A DNA stretch of 64,000 bases from Pradoshia eiseniae (GCF_002946355.1 NZ_PKOZ01000002.1:248001-312000); one strand, 5' to 3'; shown: positions 18,536 to 28,154, counted from the first letter of the stretch. The notes: a model not told the origin generated them from the letters alone. A program made the numbers and translations.

Positions 18536-20059
18536 ATGAAAAAAACCACTATATTATTAATGCTGATTACTTTACTATCAGGATTAATTGGTTTCGGTAG
18601 GGAGATAGCTTTATCTTATTTTTATGGAGCCTCTAATATCAGTGATGCTTATATAATATCAACAACTATACCGATGGTAATATTCGGGTTTGTTGGTGCA
18701 GGAATAACAGTAGGTTATATACCAATGTACAGTAAGATTGAAAATAGAAGTGGTGAATTAGCTGCAAATAATTTTACAAGTAACCTTATAACTGTAATTT
18801 GTATTTTGTTTACCATAGTAGTTTTAGGGACATTAATCTTCACTGAACCAGTTGTAACAATGTTTGCATCTGGATTTCAGGGAGAAACTCTAAACATCGC
18901 CACCAATCTAACAAGAATTAGTATTTTTACCATTTACTTCACGGGGATGGTTTCAATTTTCAGTGGTTATCTTCAAATTAAGCGAAATTATATAATACCT
19001 GCACTAGTTGGATTTCCTTTAAATATAATTACTATAATTTTTATGTTTATTAGTACAAAAACTGATATTACTATATTGGCTGTTGGTAGTGTTATTGCTG
19101 GTCTTTTTCAATTGATATTTATACTTCCTTTTATAATTAAAAAGAAGTATAAATATAGAGTATTGCCTAGCATTAATAATGCTAATATAAAAAGTATGGC
19201 AGCAATTGCACTTCCAGCTATAATTGGAATCTCTGCTTATCAAATAAATTATTTAGTTGATCGGACTTTAGCTTCCAATATTATTAGTGGTGGAATATCA
19301 GCAATAAATTATTCATCTAGAATAATTGGTTTTATACAAGGTATACTAGCATCTTCAATTATTGCAGTTGTATATCCTATTATAGCTAGTTTTACTGCAA
19401 AAAATGAAATTGGGAACTTAAAGAACTCAATTTCCAGCGCTGTTAAGGGAATCAATGTATTTATTATACCAGCAACATTTGGTTTGATGGTATATGCTCA
19501 ACCGATAGTAGAATTATTATACGGAAGGGGAGCGTTTGATAAAGCTGCGATTGATTTAACTACTTCTGCATTGTTTTTTTACTCATTGGGACTTATAGGT
19601 TTAAGTCTTAGAGAAATATTATCTAGAACGTTTTATGCATTACAAGATAGTAAAACACCCACTATAAATGCAATTATTGCAGTAATATTAAATATAATAT
19701 TGAATATTATCTTATCAAAATTCATGGGAATCTCTGGACTTGCTCTTGCATCAAGTATATCGGCGATTTTAGGTACGCTTTTATTATTTTATAGCCTAAG
19801 AAAAAAAATTGGTCCTTTTGGAATGAGGGATATAATAAAATCATTTATAAAAGTTGTTGTTGCGTCATTTTTAATGGCTACTATATCTAATTATATTTAT
19901 AAATATCTTTCAATACTTACCTCAAGCACACTTGCGCTAATAGTAAGTGTTACTATTGGTATAATATCTTACTTATTAATTGCGGTATTCTTCAAAATAG
20001 AAGATGTTAATATTATTTTAAATAATATAAGGGTAAAGTTCTTTAAAAAGAAAAACTAG
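18536..20059 (+). CDS. MurJ/MviN-family lipid flippase, probable Wzx for this cluster
   Basis: 507 residues with around fourteen membrane segments. GFGREIALSYFYGAS near the N-terminus and SRTFYALQDSKTPTINA in the C-terminal half are MurJ-family marks. MurJ flips lipid II; a copy at the end of a capsule cluster that has no other flippase most likely moves the polysaccharide repeat unit across the membrane. A GTG at 18527 is in frame, but ATG 18536 sits five bases after GGGTGA. It ends the cluster. Confidence 0.85.
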   Translation: MKKTTILLMLITLLSGLIGFGREIALSYFYGASNISDAYIISTTIPMVIFGFVGAGITVGYIPMYSKIENRSGELAANNFTSNLITVICILFTIVVLGTLIFTEPVVTMFASGFQGETLNIATNLTRISIFTIYFTGMVSIFSGYLQIKRNYIIPALVGFPLNIITIIFMFISTKTDITILAVGSVIAGLFQLIFILPFIIKKKYKYRVLPSINNANIKSMAAIALPAIIGISAYQINYLVDRTLASNIISGGISAINYSSRIIGFIQGILASSIIAVVYPIIASFTAKNEIGNLKNSISSAVKGINVFIIPATFGLMVYAQPIVELLYGRGAFDKAAIDLTTSALFFYSLGLIGLSLREILSRTFYALQDSKTPTINAIIAVILNIILNIILSKFMGISGLALASSISAILGTLLLFYSLRKKIGPFGMRDIIKSFIKVVVASFLMATISNYIYKYLSILTSSTLALIVSVTIGIISYLLIAVFFKIEDVNIILNNIRVKFFKKKN

Positions 20060-20083
20060 TTCGGAATCAGTGGCTGTTGCGGT

Positions 20084-20113
20084 TCGATTTTTCTTGTGTT
20101 ACAAGAATATTTC
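20084..20113 (+). repeat. Degenerate REP-like fragment
   Basis: GGTTCGATTTTTCTTGT resembles the middle of the better copies at 20548 and 30839 (CCCGATTTTTCTTGTTTCA). It lacks the GGTGCCTGTCACC arm. Confidence 0.35.
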
Positions 20114-20145
20114 ATAATGTTATTACAATAAATATTAGAAAGAGT

Positions 20146-20193
20146 ACCTGTCACTCCCCCGTTTAACAGAATGCTGTACGGCGGGGGGCAGGC
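20146..20193 (+). repeat. REP-like hairpin, copy 1
   Basis: ACCTGTCACTCCCCCG and CGGCGGGGGGCAGG form an imperfect stem around a 17-base loop. The left arm is a diverged version of GGTGCCTGTCACCACCCG seen at 20548 and 30839. It lies 90 bases after the flippase stop and could also stop transcription of the cluster. Confidence 0.6.
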
Positions 20194-20196
20194 TTC

Positions 20197-20463
20197 TTAT
20201 GTGAGTAGCCTTTTTTCTTTTTAGGTCTAAATATCTTTGGATTTTTAAAATTATTTTGGTATTTATGCTAAATTTATCTATTTGGTAGATTCTTTTTTTA
20301 TTTTACAATGTCTTCAAACTTTTTTCTTCTACTTTGTTTCCTCTATTATTATCTATGAAATTACATCATTCTTTCATTTCTTCAGTAATAAAATTTAATA
20401 ACTTGGAGTTTTTATGTGACGGTTAAGATATCTAGTGTTGATCTTAAGGGTTTAAGGGTGTAA
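20197..20463 (+). repeat. Duplicated upstream region and 5' tip of yifB (non-functional copy)
   Basis: This stretch is a diverged copy of 20633-20899: shared blocks include CTTCTACTTTGTTTCCTC, a poly-T run, TTGGAG, and GTGACGGTTAAG with ATCTTAAGGG. The duplicated start GTG at 20416 reads 15 codons resembling the YifB N-terminus (VTVKISSVDLKGL) and then hits TAA at 20461. It is a relic, not a gene. The rest of 20060-20857 holds REP-like copies and no other gene. Confidence 0.75.
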
Positions 20464-20547
20464 ACGATAAACTAGACTCAACAGTTTTCCACAAATAAGG
20501 ATAAACAGAAAACAACAAATAAGATTCAACAGTTTACCTAAAGAAAA

Positions 20548-20615
20548 GGTGCCTGTCACCACCCGATTTTTCTTGTTTCACGGGTTGTTCCACAGTTGGG
20601 GTGGTAGGCATTTTT
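20548..20615 (+). repeat. REP-like hairpin, copy 2
   Basis: GGTGCCTGTCACCACCC pairs imperfectly with GGGGTGGTAGGCA at 20598-20610, then TTTTT. The loop contains CGATTTTTCTTGTTTCACGG, shared with the copy at 30839. Sits between the two yifB 5' copies. Confidence 0.7.
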
Positions 20616-20857
20616 GACTGAAGGCTCCTTTTGTGTATGGGGCCTTTTTTTCTTTTGGAGAAAATAATCGGGACTTTTGAAGGGGTTTGCGTAGTTTGTC
20701 GAATGATTATCTTTAGTAGCTCCCTCGGTCCTTGGTTTTCATTTTCTCGTATCTTTAATTTACTTCTTCTATTTTGTTTCCTCTATTATTACCTACAATG
20801 TAAAACAATCTTCCATTCCATTTAGTTTAAAATTTAATAAGCTTGGAGGTTTTTTTA

Positions 20858-22393
20858 GTGACGGTTAAGGTATCCAGTATTGGTCTTAAGGGGCTTTAGG
20901 GATATCGAGTGCAGGTGGAGGTTCGGATCTCGCCTGGAACGGAGTCGATAATTATTGTGGGTTTGCCGGATGCATCGGTGAAAGAGTCTCGTGAGCGGGT
21001 GATTGCGGCATTGAGTCATTTTAGCGCTGATGTGACGGACCAGAAGGTGGTCGTTAATTTATCTCCCTCCGAGCAGAAGAAACATGGTCCCCTGTTTGAT
21101 TTAGCCATTGGGATTGCTGCATTAAAGGAACTCGATGTGATCAAGTGCGAGATTCCAGAGGATACAGCTTTTATTGGTGCTTTGTCACTTGATGGATCGG
21201 TAGTAAAAGCAGATGGGCTGTTGCCGGCTCTTATTTCGGCTAAGAAGCTTGGGATCAAGCAAATCTATTTCCCTCATGATCCTCTTATCCCGGTTCATAT
21301 GTTGGAAGGGCAAGAGTGCGTGGTTGTTCAGCATATTGAGGAGGTTGTCAACCACCTTGGAGGTCAGGGCAGTCTTTCGCTTCAACCAGCCTTGTTACAA
21401 GCTGAGTCGCTTCATCTGAATGTTGCCCCTTACCCAAAAGACTTCTGTCATGTGATTGGTCATGAGTATGCTAAGCGAGCGCTGGAGATTGCAGCTGCGG
21501 GGGAACATAATGTGTTAATGAGCGGCCCTCCGGGATGTGGGAAAAGCCTGCTTGCTGAAACCTTTCCATCCATTCTTCCGCCATTGACCAATAAAGCGCA
21601 GCTGGAGGTGATGAGTCTCTATCAATTAGCGGGAGAGAAACGAGAACAACACCTTCATGTCCCTTTTCGCCACCCGCATCATTCAGCATCTGCTGTTGCG
21701 ATTATTGGGGGTGGTTCCACGCCAAGGCCGGGGGAAATTTCGCTTGCCCACCGAGGTGTTTTGTTTCTTGATGAAATGGCTGAGTTTACAAAAAAGACGT
21801 TAGATATGCTGCGACAGCCTTTTGAACGAGGGACCGTAACCGTTAGCAGGGTTCATTCTACTGTTACCTATCCTTCCTCGTTTCTATTAATTGGTGCCAT
21901 GAATCCATGTCCATGCGGATATTTAGGCTCCAATCATCACTACTGCTCGTGCTCAGAAAAACAAATTCTTTCTTATCGCAATCGTTTATCTGGACCTATT
22001 TATGACAGAATGGATATATTGCTCTCTTTACAGTCTATTAATTTCGATCAGCCAGTAAAGTGGCAGGAAACCTCTGATGATATTCGTGCCAGGGTAGAGA
22101 AGGCACGAAGCATCCAGTATGATCGTTATCAGACAGAAGTATCTAATGCGAAGGTTCCGCTGGAATGGCTGACAGACAGGAGCCCTCTTACAATGGAACA
22201 GCAGCAGATGTTAACGAAGATAACGGCAAAGCAAAATTGGAGCAATCGTGTTCAAGTCAAAATCATTCGCCTTGCGAGAACCATCTCAGATTTAGCCGGA
22301 GAAAAGGAGATTACGGATGGGGCTCTTTGGGAGGCTTTTCGTTTAAGACGTTGGAGCATTCAAAAACAACAGAGCATTGCAAGGCAAACTTAA
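20858..22393 (+). pseudogene. YifB/ComM-like Mg-chelatase AAA+ ATPase with stop at codon 14
   Basis: The family start is GTG 20858 (GGAGG nine bases upstream) reading VTVKVSSIGLKGL, then TAG at 20897-20899, then GYRVQVEVRISPGTES in the same frame. Other YifB proteins have a sense codon (usually Glu) there. Beyond the stop the frame is intact to TAA 22391, giving about 511 codons in all, the normal length. Walker A GPPGCGKS (near 223), Walker B GVLFLDEMAEF, and the zinc-like CPCGYLGS...CSC block are preserved. ComM relatives are helicases aiding branch migration in recombination. Translation might restart at GTG 20909 and give 494 residues lacking only 17. It could thus still be functional; a sequencing error is also possible. 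Confidence 0.85.
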
Positions 22394-22911
22394 TGGGAAG
22401 GGCAAAACGCAATTTTATTCCTAACCGTTATTACCATGTTGTTTGCCGGGGAAACCGTCGAGATCCCCTCTTTCGAAGTGCGGCTGATTTTGAAGCCTTT
22501 ATTCATATTCTCGAACAACTTTGTGAAAAGTATCCTTTTGAAATGGCGTCTTATTGCTTTGTGACAAACCATTACCATCTACAAATATGCAGCAAGGATA
22601 CACCGCTTTCAAAGCTCATGGCACTTATTAATAAGCGCTATGCCAACTACTATAATACCAAATACCGTCTTAACGGGCATGTCTTTGAGAAACGATTTTA
22701 TGACAAACTGATTGAGGATAAAGAAGGAATGTTAGAGGTTAGCAGGTATATCCATCTAAATCCAGTTGTCGCGAAAATGGTTAAGCAGCCTGAACATTAT
22801 CCATGGAGTAGCTATATGTCCTATTATTATCCCCATTCTGTTCCTCTAAGGTTTCTTAATATAGGAGCAGTGCTTCATTATTATGAGGGGACGGAGAGAG
22901 ACAATCAATAA
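22393..22911 (+). CDS. RAYT: REP-associated tyrosine transposase (Y1/TnpA_REP)
   Basis: 172 residues of the HUH endonuclease superfamily. The His-hydrophobic-His motif is NHYHLQI (His60, His62), and candidate catalytic tyrosines are in INKRYANYYNTKY (83-91). RYYHVVCRGN at the N-terminus and HLNPVVAKMV plus PWSSYMSYY near the C-terminus are family blocks. RAYTs are single-copy relatives of IS200/IS605 transposases that mobilise REP palindromes. The ATG overlaps the yifB stop (TAATG), so it is co-translated with it. Candidate substrates are the REP-like hairpins at 20146, 20548 and 30839. Confidence 0.9.
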   Translation: MGRAKRNFIPNRYYHVVCRGNRRDPLFRSAADFEAFIHILEQLCEKYPFEMASYCFVTNHYHLQICSKDTPLSKLMALINKRYANYYNTKYRLNGHVFEKRFYDKLIEDKEGMLEVSRYIHLNPVVAKMVKQPEHYPWSSYMSYYYPHSVPLRFLNIGAVLHYYEGTERDNQ

Positions 22912-23337
22912 CCTTTAAGGTTTCAGAAATGGACTTTTTCTTATTAAGAACCAGTCAAATTAGTACAGTCTACATCCCTTTTAGTATTTTCCTCTGTATC
23001 ATGATGGTTTTATACCCCTTTACAATAGCAGCAACATCCTCCTCGCCAATGTATACAATTTCCCAAATGTGTATCAGAAGAAATGGAATTCCTTAAGAGC
23101 ATCATCTCTCCAGTGCGGCCTGATTTGATGCTGGAGTTTTGATGAAATTGTTCACAGTGGAGTCAGTTAGAAGGTTCTTTGATAAGAAATAGGCTGGAAA
23201 TTGATTAGTGTGTCTATAGAGTTCGCCGGACCGAATTTCTATAATATAGCAGAGATAAAGCAGACCAGTGTAGGTGATTATTTGGACTGGTCTGGAAAAG
23301 TCTGCTTAATGAGTTCGTGCGAAGGAGCTAGTGGAGA
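22912..23337 (+). other. Intergenic region with a strong hairpin before the epimerase
   Basis: No gene seen. CAGACCAGT (23261-23269) pairs perfectly with ACTGGTCTG (23286-23294). AAGCAGAC at the 5' edge can instead pair with GTCTGCTT at 23301-23308, so two alternative folds exist 30-45 bases before the start of the UDP-glucuronate epimerase. There is no T-run, so it is not an ordinary terminator. Confidence 0.5.
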
Positions 23338-24378
23338 ATGACCTACAAAAAGCCAAATCCTAATAAGACCTACTTGATTACCGGTGCGGCTGGGTTCATC
23401 GGGTACTATTTGTCTCGTAATCTATTGGAAAAAGGATGCCGTGTTGTTGGCATCGATAATATGAATGACTATTATGATGTCCGGTTGAAGGAAAAGCGCC
23501 TTGAGCTGCTATCTGATTATGATGAGTTTACCTTCTTGAAGGTGGATATTTCAGATAAACAGGCATTGGATGAGGTCTTTGAAAAGTATCAGCCTGAGAT
23601 AGTTGTCAATTTGGCTGCGCAGGCAGGGGTTCGGTACAGCATCACCAATCCAGATGCCTATATCCATTCGAATCTGATTGGTTTTTACAATATTCTCGAG
23701 TGCTGCCGTCATTCTTATGATGAAGGGAATACCGCGGTTGAGCATTTATTGTATGCCTCTAGCAGCTCGGTCTATGGGGCGAATAGGAAGACGCCATATT
23801 CGGTTGAGGATAAGACAGATGATCCGGTTTCCTTATATGCCGCGACAAAGAAGAGCAATGAATTATTGGCGAGATCCTATTCCCATCTCTACAACATCCC
23901 AGCAACGGGCTTGCGCTTCTTTACTGTCTATGGTCCGATGGGCCGACCGGATATGGCCTATTATGGCTTCACGCAGAAAATCTTTGCCGGCGAGCCGATT
24001 AAGATCTTCAATCATGGCGACATGAAGCGGGACTTCACCTATGTGGATGATATCGTTGGTTCGATGGAGAGAATGCTGAATCAGCCGCCGCCAGCGGATG
24101 AGCATGGGGTGCCGCATAAGGTGTATAATATCGGGAACTCCCATCCGGAGCAATTGATGTATTTCATCGAGACGCTTGAGAAGGCGCTAAGTAAAGCGGC
24201 TGGTCGTGAGATTGTCGCGAAGAAGGAATTCCTTCCGATGCAGCCTGGGGATGTGTATGCAACCTTTGCAGATACAGAACCGCTTGAGAAGGCGTTTGGC
24301 TTTAAGCCGAGCACATCGATTGAGGATGGGCTGCAAAGGTTTGCGGATTGGTATTGTGAATATTATGATGTGAAGTGA
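23338..24378 (+). CDS. UDP-glucuronate 4-epimerase
   Basis: Interconverts UDP-GlcA and UDP-GalA in the cytoplasm. A 346-residue extended SDR with TGAAGFIGYYLS (NAD), GIDNMNDYYDVRLKEKRLE (diagnostic of UDP-GlcA epimerases), NLAAQAGVRYS, SSSSVYGAN and the SLYAATKK Tyr-x3-Lys pair. Start ATG 23338 is preceded by GAAGGAG. It is monocistronic between a hairpin and a terminator. Its last about 250 bases recur as a fragment at 28155, and its terminator recurs again at 30932. No UDP-glucose dehydrogenase is in the window, so UDP-GlcA must come from elsewhere. Confidence 0.92.
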   Translation: MTYKKPNPNKTYLITGAAGFIGYYLSRNLLEKGCRVVGIDNMNDYYDVRLKEKRLELLSDYDEFTFLKVDISDKQALDEVFEKYQPEIVVNLAAQAGVRYSITNPDAYIHSNLIGFYNILECCRHSYDEGNTAVEHLLYASSSSVYGANRKTPYSVEDKTDDPVSLYAATKKSNELLARSYSHLYNIPATGLRFFTVYGPMGRPDMAYYGFTQKIFAGEPIKIFNHGDMKRDFTYVDDIVGSMERMLNQPPPADEHGVPHKVYNIGNSHPEQLMYFIETLEKALSKAAGREIVAKKEFLPMQPGDVYATFADTEPLEKAFGFKPSTSIEDGLQRFADWYCEYYDVK

Positions 24379-24381
24379 TTT

Positions 24382-24424
24382 AAGAGCGGGGGGCTTCTGG
24401 ATAGGGGGCTTCCCGCTCTTTTTC
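24382..24424 (+). terminator. Terminator of UDP-glucuronate epimerase
   Basis: AAGAGCGGG pairs with CCCGCTCTT, with further GC pairing inside, followed by TTTTC. The same module is repeated at 28418-28456 and, decayed, at 30932-30984. Confidence 0.85.
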
Positions 24425-24930
24425 TGTTGGGGGTTAAGGATTATTGTAATAAGAAGATTCTAGAGACGATTGGTTGGGCTCTGGAACATGATTTTGAGGA
24501 AGATCCGCGTGATACCTTGGATTGACGGAGGAGCATGCTGTTAACAACGGTGATAAAATCCCCAATATAAACGGTTTCAAAATTCCTTAATGATGTCATG
24601 AATTTAACCCTACTGTGTAAATCCCAGGCTTGCTCTCTTCCTTTATACTATATGAATCTCCTTTAAATCTGAAAGTAACAGGTAACCGCATGAGAGCAGT
24701 GATGTTATCATAGAACTCCAAAATTAAGATCATATATTGTAATAGATTTCAATATAAAAGAATTTCTGTTTGACCAGATTATTTAGATTATGGTGATATT
24801 TATATTTTTTCGTAATTATATTAAAATATCTTTATGTGTACATTTAATAATAGCAGTGATAAAGATGTCTTTCGATTGCTGTCAATAGAATCAGGGCATT
24901 GTCTATTATCAAAGAAAGGAAGTTATAAAA
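24425..24930 (+). other. Gene-free stretch with a possible gene-tail relic
   Basis: 24448-24525 reads without stop as KKILETIGWALEHDFEEDP then RDTLD and TGA, which looks like the C-terminus of a real protein, but I cannot name it and it has no start. The rest (24526-24930) is AT-rich leader of the next gene; nothing else recognised. Confidence 0.3.
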
Positions 24931-26761
24931 GTGCAAAAGAAAAGGTATTTTATTGTAGCTGGTTTAGCCTTAATTCTTAGTTTATTAGCCTCTAGTTTAT
25001 TTTATCCCTAGCTTAGCTAATGCAGCAACAGATAAAGTTAAACCGACTATTTCATGTGCTACTAATTCGGTTGCTTATTTAAATCATTCATTTGACCCAC
25101 GAAAAGGGGTTACTGCTAAAGATAACGTAGACGGTAACATAACGAGTATTATCAAAATATCAGGAAAAGTTAACACAAAGAAACTAGGTAAGTATACGCT
25201 AACTTATAAAGTAACGGATAGTGCTAAGAATACCTGTACGGTAAAGCGTGTTATTACTGTTAAAAAGGATACGACCAAACCAAAAATCACCGGAACTTCA
25301 AATAAAACGATATATATGGGTTATTCCTTTAATCCGAAAACTGGTGTGAAGGCTACGGATAATGCAGCTGGTAACCTCACATCCAAAATTAAAGTAAGCG
25401 GTAAGGTGAATACTAAGAAAGTTGGGAAGTACAAAATTACATATATTGTGACTGATAAGGCGAAAAATACTAGTAAGATCACTCGAACCATTACTGTAAA
25501 GAAGGATACAACCAAGCCCAATATTACAGGAGCTTTGAATAAAACGATATATATGGGTTATTCCTTCAATCCAAAAACTAGTGTGAAGGCTATAGACAAT
25601 GTTGACGGGAATATAACTAGCAAAATAAAGGTTAGCGGAAAATTCAATGTGAATGAAGTCGGCATATATAAGCTCAAATATTCAGTAGTAGATAAGACGA
25701 AAAATAAGACAACAGTCACGCGTATTATTACCGTTAAAAAGGATACAGAAAAACCAAAAATTACTGGTGCTAGTAATAAGACTATTAATTATGGTGATTC
25801 CTTTAATCCCAAGAAGGGCGTGAAAGCTACAGATAACATAGATGGTACGATTACCAGTCTGATGAAAATTAAGGGTACTGTAAAAACAAAACAAGTAGGT
25901 ACATACAAACTTACATACACAGTCAAAGACAAGACTGGAAACCAAACAATTGTAATCCGAAAGGTACATGTTGTCGATAAGGTCAGTCCAATTTTGACTG
26001 GTATTTCTGACCTTACCATATCTGCTGGAGGAACCTTCAACCCTTTAGCGGGTATAAAGGCGAATGATGCAGCAGATGGGAATTTAACTGCGAATATCAA
26101 GGTGGAGGGAAAGATAAATTTAAATAAGCCTGGTACTTATCACCTAACTTATACAGTCAGAGATAAGTCTGGAAACCTAACAACGGCTAATCGAAGAGTG
26201 AAAGTAGTAGATAGGACTGCTCCTGTAATTAGTGGAGCAGAAACTAAAATGCTTCAGATGTTTGACACTTTTGATCCGATGGAGGGGGTAAGAGCTACGG
26301 ATAATTGCGATGGAGACTTAACCTCCAAAATAGAACTAGAGTTTGATGGTTTTGTTGATACAACGTCAGTAGGATCTTCTTGGGTATTAATATATACAGT
26401 AACAGACGAAGCTCAGAATACTGCTGTAATGGAGCGTTGGGTAGAGGTAACTCATAGGAAGGCTATAGTAGAGGGTCTAAAGGACGTGATAATTAGTTTG
26501 GGAGAAAGCTTTGATCCTTTTGAAGGTGTAAAGGCTACTGATAAAGCAACGGGAAAGGATATCCTATCTTATCTCGTAGTAGATAGTGAGGTCTATAGAA
26601 AAATAATAGAAGATAATAAAGCAGGTACCTATTCGCTTGAATACTGGTTGAGAGACGACAAAGGATATTCAGATAGATTCACCCGTAAAGTGACAGTGGT
26701 TGACAATGGTCTGCCGAAAGGTAAAGAGAGAAGGGCTATAAAGTCCACGGTCTCATCGTAA
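24931..26761 (+). pseudogene. Surface protein with seven Ig-like (DUF5011-type) repeats, frameshifted in signal peptide
   Basis: GTG 24931 (AAAGGA ten bases upstream) begins a signal peptide, QKKRYFIVAGLALILSLLAS, that ends at CCC TAG (25006-25011). Dropping one C restores LFYPSLANAA, a textbook cleavage site, and the frame then runs to TAA 26759. About 610 residues would result. The mature part is seven repeats of about 78 residues, each with a DxxxGNxTSKIKVSGKV-like core and GxYxLTYTVxDK, as in bacterial Ig-like domains of adhesins and wall enzymes. No LPXTG anchor. Either decayed, phase-variable through the CCC run, or a sequencing artefact. An internal ATG at 25316 is not a credible start. 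Confidence 0.8.
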
Positions 26762-26787
26762 GAAGGAGCACGATTTAGCGGCTTACG

Positions 26788-26916
26788 AATGGTGTCTATA
26801 ATGTCAGTTCAGGGGTTTCTAGGAAGGTGGCGGAAATTCTGCAGCAGCTGATTGGTTTGTCCTCTGCATTTATTGAGGTCGTTATCAACCCGGTTAAATA
26901 TCGGTCAAGTGATACT
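26788..26916 (+). pseudogene. Fragment of GDP-mannose 4,6-dehydratase (gmd)
   Basis: Forty-three codons reading NGVYNVSSGVSRKVAEILQQ then LIGLSSAFIEVVINPVKYRS resemble the C-terminal region of GDP-mannose 4,6-dehydratases (VYN-GSG-S-KI--IL---L----I-I--DP-K-RP). The fragment has no start and is cut by the end of an IS3-type element at about 26917. It shows that a GDP-deoxysugar pathway once stood here. Confidence 0.6.
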
Positions 26917-27130
26917 GCTCCCTGTCAAGTAGACAGTGTAAATAATAAAAATGCATTAGGCGGCTTGAGTCCTGTATTCTAAAGGGCTCAAGCCGTTTAA
27001 TTTTCTTGGTAACGTTCAGTATTGTAGAACTGTATATACTGATCAACAACGTGCTGTAATGCTTCATAAGACTCGTATTTATGTAAATAATACTTCTCTA
27101 CTTTTAACGTCCCCCATAATGCTGTAGACG
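26917..27130 (-). mobile_element. IS3-family element, 3' remnant
   Basis: On the minus strand, 27125 to about 26960 encodes the C-terminus of an IS3/IS150-type integrase: TALWGTLKVEKYYLHKYESY, then YIQFYNTERYQ. A one-base loss in an A-run shifts the frame before LNGLSPLEYRTQAA. TGCTCCCTGTCAAGTAGACAGT at 26917 is the terminal inverted repeat. The catalytic Asp residues and other end are missing, so it is dead. Confidence 0.75.
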
Positions 27131-27153
27131 TCAAGTGATTATTGCATCCAAAA

Positions 27154-27628
27154 TGAGCCACTAGTGCGTTAAATTAAGCCACCGATTGCGGAGTATAGAG
27201 CCACTCGGTGCAGGAAGATTGAGCCACTCACATAAACATGAATGAACCTCCTGTATAATGAAGAGGCATGCGAATAAGCATGACACTTTGAGACAGGAGG
27301 TTTTTTGTGATTAATTGCCGAAAAATTCCGGAATTACACTTTGGCGGCATTAGTCAAAGAACGATTAGTTCAAGCACTGAAATACCGTTTCAGAAGTGAT
27401 CCAGCGCATGAAGCCCGAAAAATCCCTTATGCTTATCGAACGTTCGCAGAGAAATATGGGCACTACGCGAAGAAATTTAAACTGACCATGCCCCTTCGAA
27501 GAAAGCCTGGGGAGATTATGGAGGTTGACTGGGCTGGCTCTACACTAGCTATCCAAGATCGATCAACTGGTGAAGAACTACCCGCATACGTATTTATAGC
27601 TGCATTACCTTACAGTCAAATGATTTGA
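27154..27628 (+). mobile_element. IS21-family remnant: end repeats and truncated istA
   Basis: Four GAGCCAC/AAGCCAC motifs at about 27154-27228 are the subterminal repeats of an IS21 end. GTG 27307 opens an istA N-terminus (VINCRKIPELHFGGISQRTI), then a frame change and internal deletion. The frame at 27341-27628 continues with KIPYAYRTFAEKYGHYAKKF and MEVDWAGSTL (first catalytic Asp). It ends abruptly in the inverted istB fragment. Not active. Confidence 0.75.
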
Positions 27629-27629
27629 T

Positions 27630-27904
27630 TTATGTAGAAGCTTTTTTGGGAAGTATCTCATCTCATCTAAAATCAGAACATTAAAGTTTGATAGTTTGTT
27701 TACCAAACGACCAGTTGTTCCACGAGAATTTGCTTTTTTACACGTTGTAATGAAATCATCACAACGTGTATAGTAAGCTGAATATCCTTGGATTAAAGCT
27801 TCTAATGCTAGATCGATTGCGAGGTGTGCTTTCTCTACTCCAGGTGGACCAAGGAGTAAGATATTATCCCCATTCTCGATGAACCTACAGGTATACTCTG
27901 TCAA
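27630..27904 (-). pseudogene. istB fragment (IS21 helper ATPase), inverted and mutated
   Basis: Minus-strand frame with [35 protein letters not shown] and VLILDEMRYFP. The Walker A should be GPPGVGKTHL; here Gly and Thr are replaced by Glu and Ala, so ATP binding would be lost. The orientation is opposite to the neighbouring istA, which means an inversion or two insertion events. Confidence 0.7.
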
Positions 27905-28117
27905 AGAGGTTATTGATGTAGCAAGGAAGGTAACGAAGCATCCAATTCTTGCTGATGTGAAAGAGAGAAGAGCGGGAGATCCGGCTGTTTTAATCGCTTC
28001 ATCAGAGAAAGCGCAGACTGTTTTAGGGTGGAAACCACAGTTTGATTCTTCAGAAAAAAATCACGGATGCCTGGAATTGGCATAAGAACAATCCAAAGGG
28101 ATATTTATCTAAATAAT
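27892..28117 (+). pseudogene. galE 3'-end fragment
   Basis: Closely matches the last 225 bases of the intact galE at 31996-32222 ([30 protein letters not shown] and WKPQFDS), including the stop. An indel in an A-run (about 28053) shifts the frame before the conserved end. Joined at its 5' side to istB sequence. Confidence 0.85.
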
Positions 28118-28154
28118 TGTTGTTTAGATAAATGGGTATGGGAAACCACATACA

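Noticed and set aside
20631-20825. 64-residue + frame in the yifB upstream duplication
   Set aside because: Made of the T-rich repeated upstream region; equivalent frame is not kept in the first copy.
22165-22392. Long N-terminal extension of the RAYT
   Set aside because: It overlaps conserved yifB coding sequence in another frame; family proteins start at the ATG overlapping the yifB stop.
25316-26761. Separate gene starting at internal ATG 25316
   Set aside because: Cuts an Ig repeat in half and lacks a signal peptide and ribosome site; the frameshift model from GTG 24931 explains all seven repeats.
27879-28085. Intact small gene at 27879
   Set aside because: It is the galE 3' fragment joined to istB sequence; the ATG belongs to the complement of istB.
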